This document shows positions 1 through 64,000 of a stretch of 64,000 nt of DNA, piece after piece (position 1 is the first letter of the stretch; each line of letters opens with the position of its first letter). Both the position numbers and the translations under genes were made by a program. Under the pieces are notes generated by a model. The model had not been told where the DNA came from. It made no database searches and saw only the letters and a list, made by a program, of their open reading frames with translations. The DNA is from Pogonophryne albipinna (Eukaryota > Chordata > Actinopteri > Perciformes > Artedidraconidae), in contig CM053256.1 of NCBI GenBank assembly GCA_028583405.1, forward strand, positions 21,921,325-21,985,324, read 5' to 3'.

Positions 1-64000
<64,000 letters not shown>

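Overview
The window is vertebrate, almost certainly teleost fish, nuclear DNA. It holds most of one intron-rich host gene on the + strand, and its introns are crowded with fish-type transposable elements (hAT, Tc1, PIF/Harbinger, DIRS, an L2-like LINE, an LTR element) and long (GT)n tracts. The gene is recognised as znf236 (zinc finger protein 236). I traced 27 coding exons by GT/AG junctions with continuous phase. They give about 1,622 codons and 25 C2H2 zinc fingers. The family protein is about 1,850 residues with about 30 fingers, so the 5' exons (about five fingers) lie upstream of base 1 and the short C-terminal exon lies beyond base 64,000. No second host gene was found on either strand.

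Layout: exons w1-w4 (1-7,551) encode fingers 1-4 and the start of a linker. Intron 4 (7,552-14,317) holds a four-layer transposon nest (8,274-12,193) and a second hAT element. Exons w5-w11 (14,318-18,562) encode fingers 5-12 and an acidic/Gln linker. Intron 11 (18,563-30,737) holds a BED-encoding hAT derivative, a nearly complete DIRS retrotransposon (20,193-26,238) and a nest of hAT remnants (27,153-30,582). Exons w12-w18 (30,738-38,671) encode fingers 13-20. Exons w19-w24 (40,505-49,442) encode a long linker with recurring TLT(I/L) and LLQQ motifs; their introns hold a minus-strand L2-like LINE and a striking 102-base hairpin. Exons w25-w27 (50,302-62,177) encode fingers 21-25. The intervening introns hold a non-autonomous LTR retroelement with a huge minisatellite (about 51,290-54,796) and a hAT copy carrying a LINE inside it.

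The zinc-finger protein has a mirrored modular plan: end module (fingers 1-3), A (5-8), B (9-12), B' (13-16), A' (17-20), end module (23-25). The host gene and the mobile elements show no functional link beyond insertion in introns. The mobile elements carry the more unusual biology: an LTR element whose predicted RNA 5' end pairs with its own primer-binding site over 11 bases, a DIRS internal region that matches its circle junction perfectly over 96 bases, and a Tc1 element whose interior is replaced by part of another Tc1 family.
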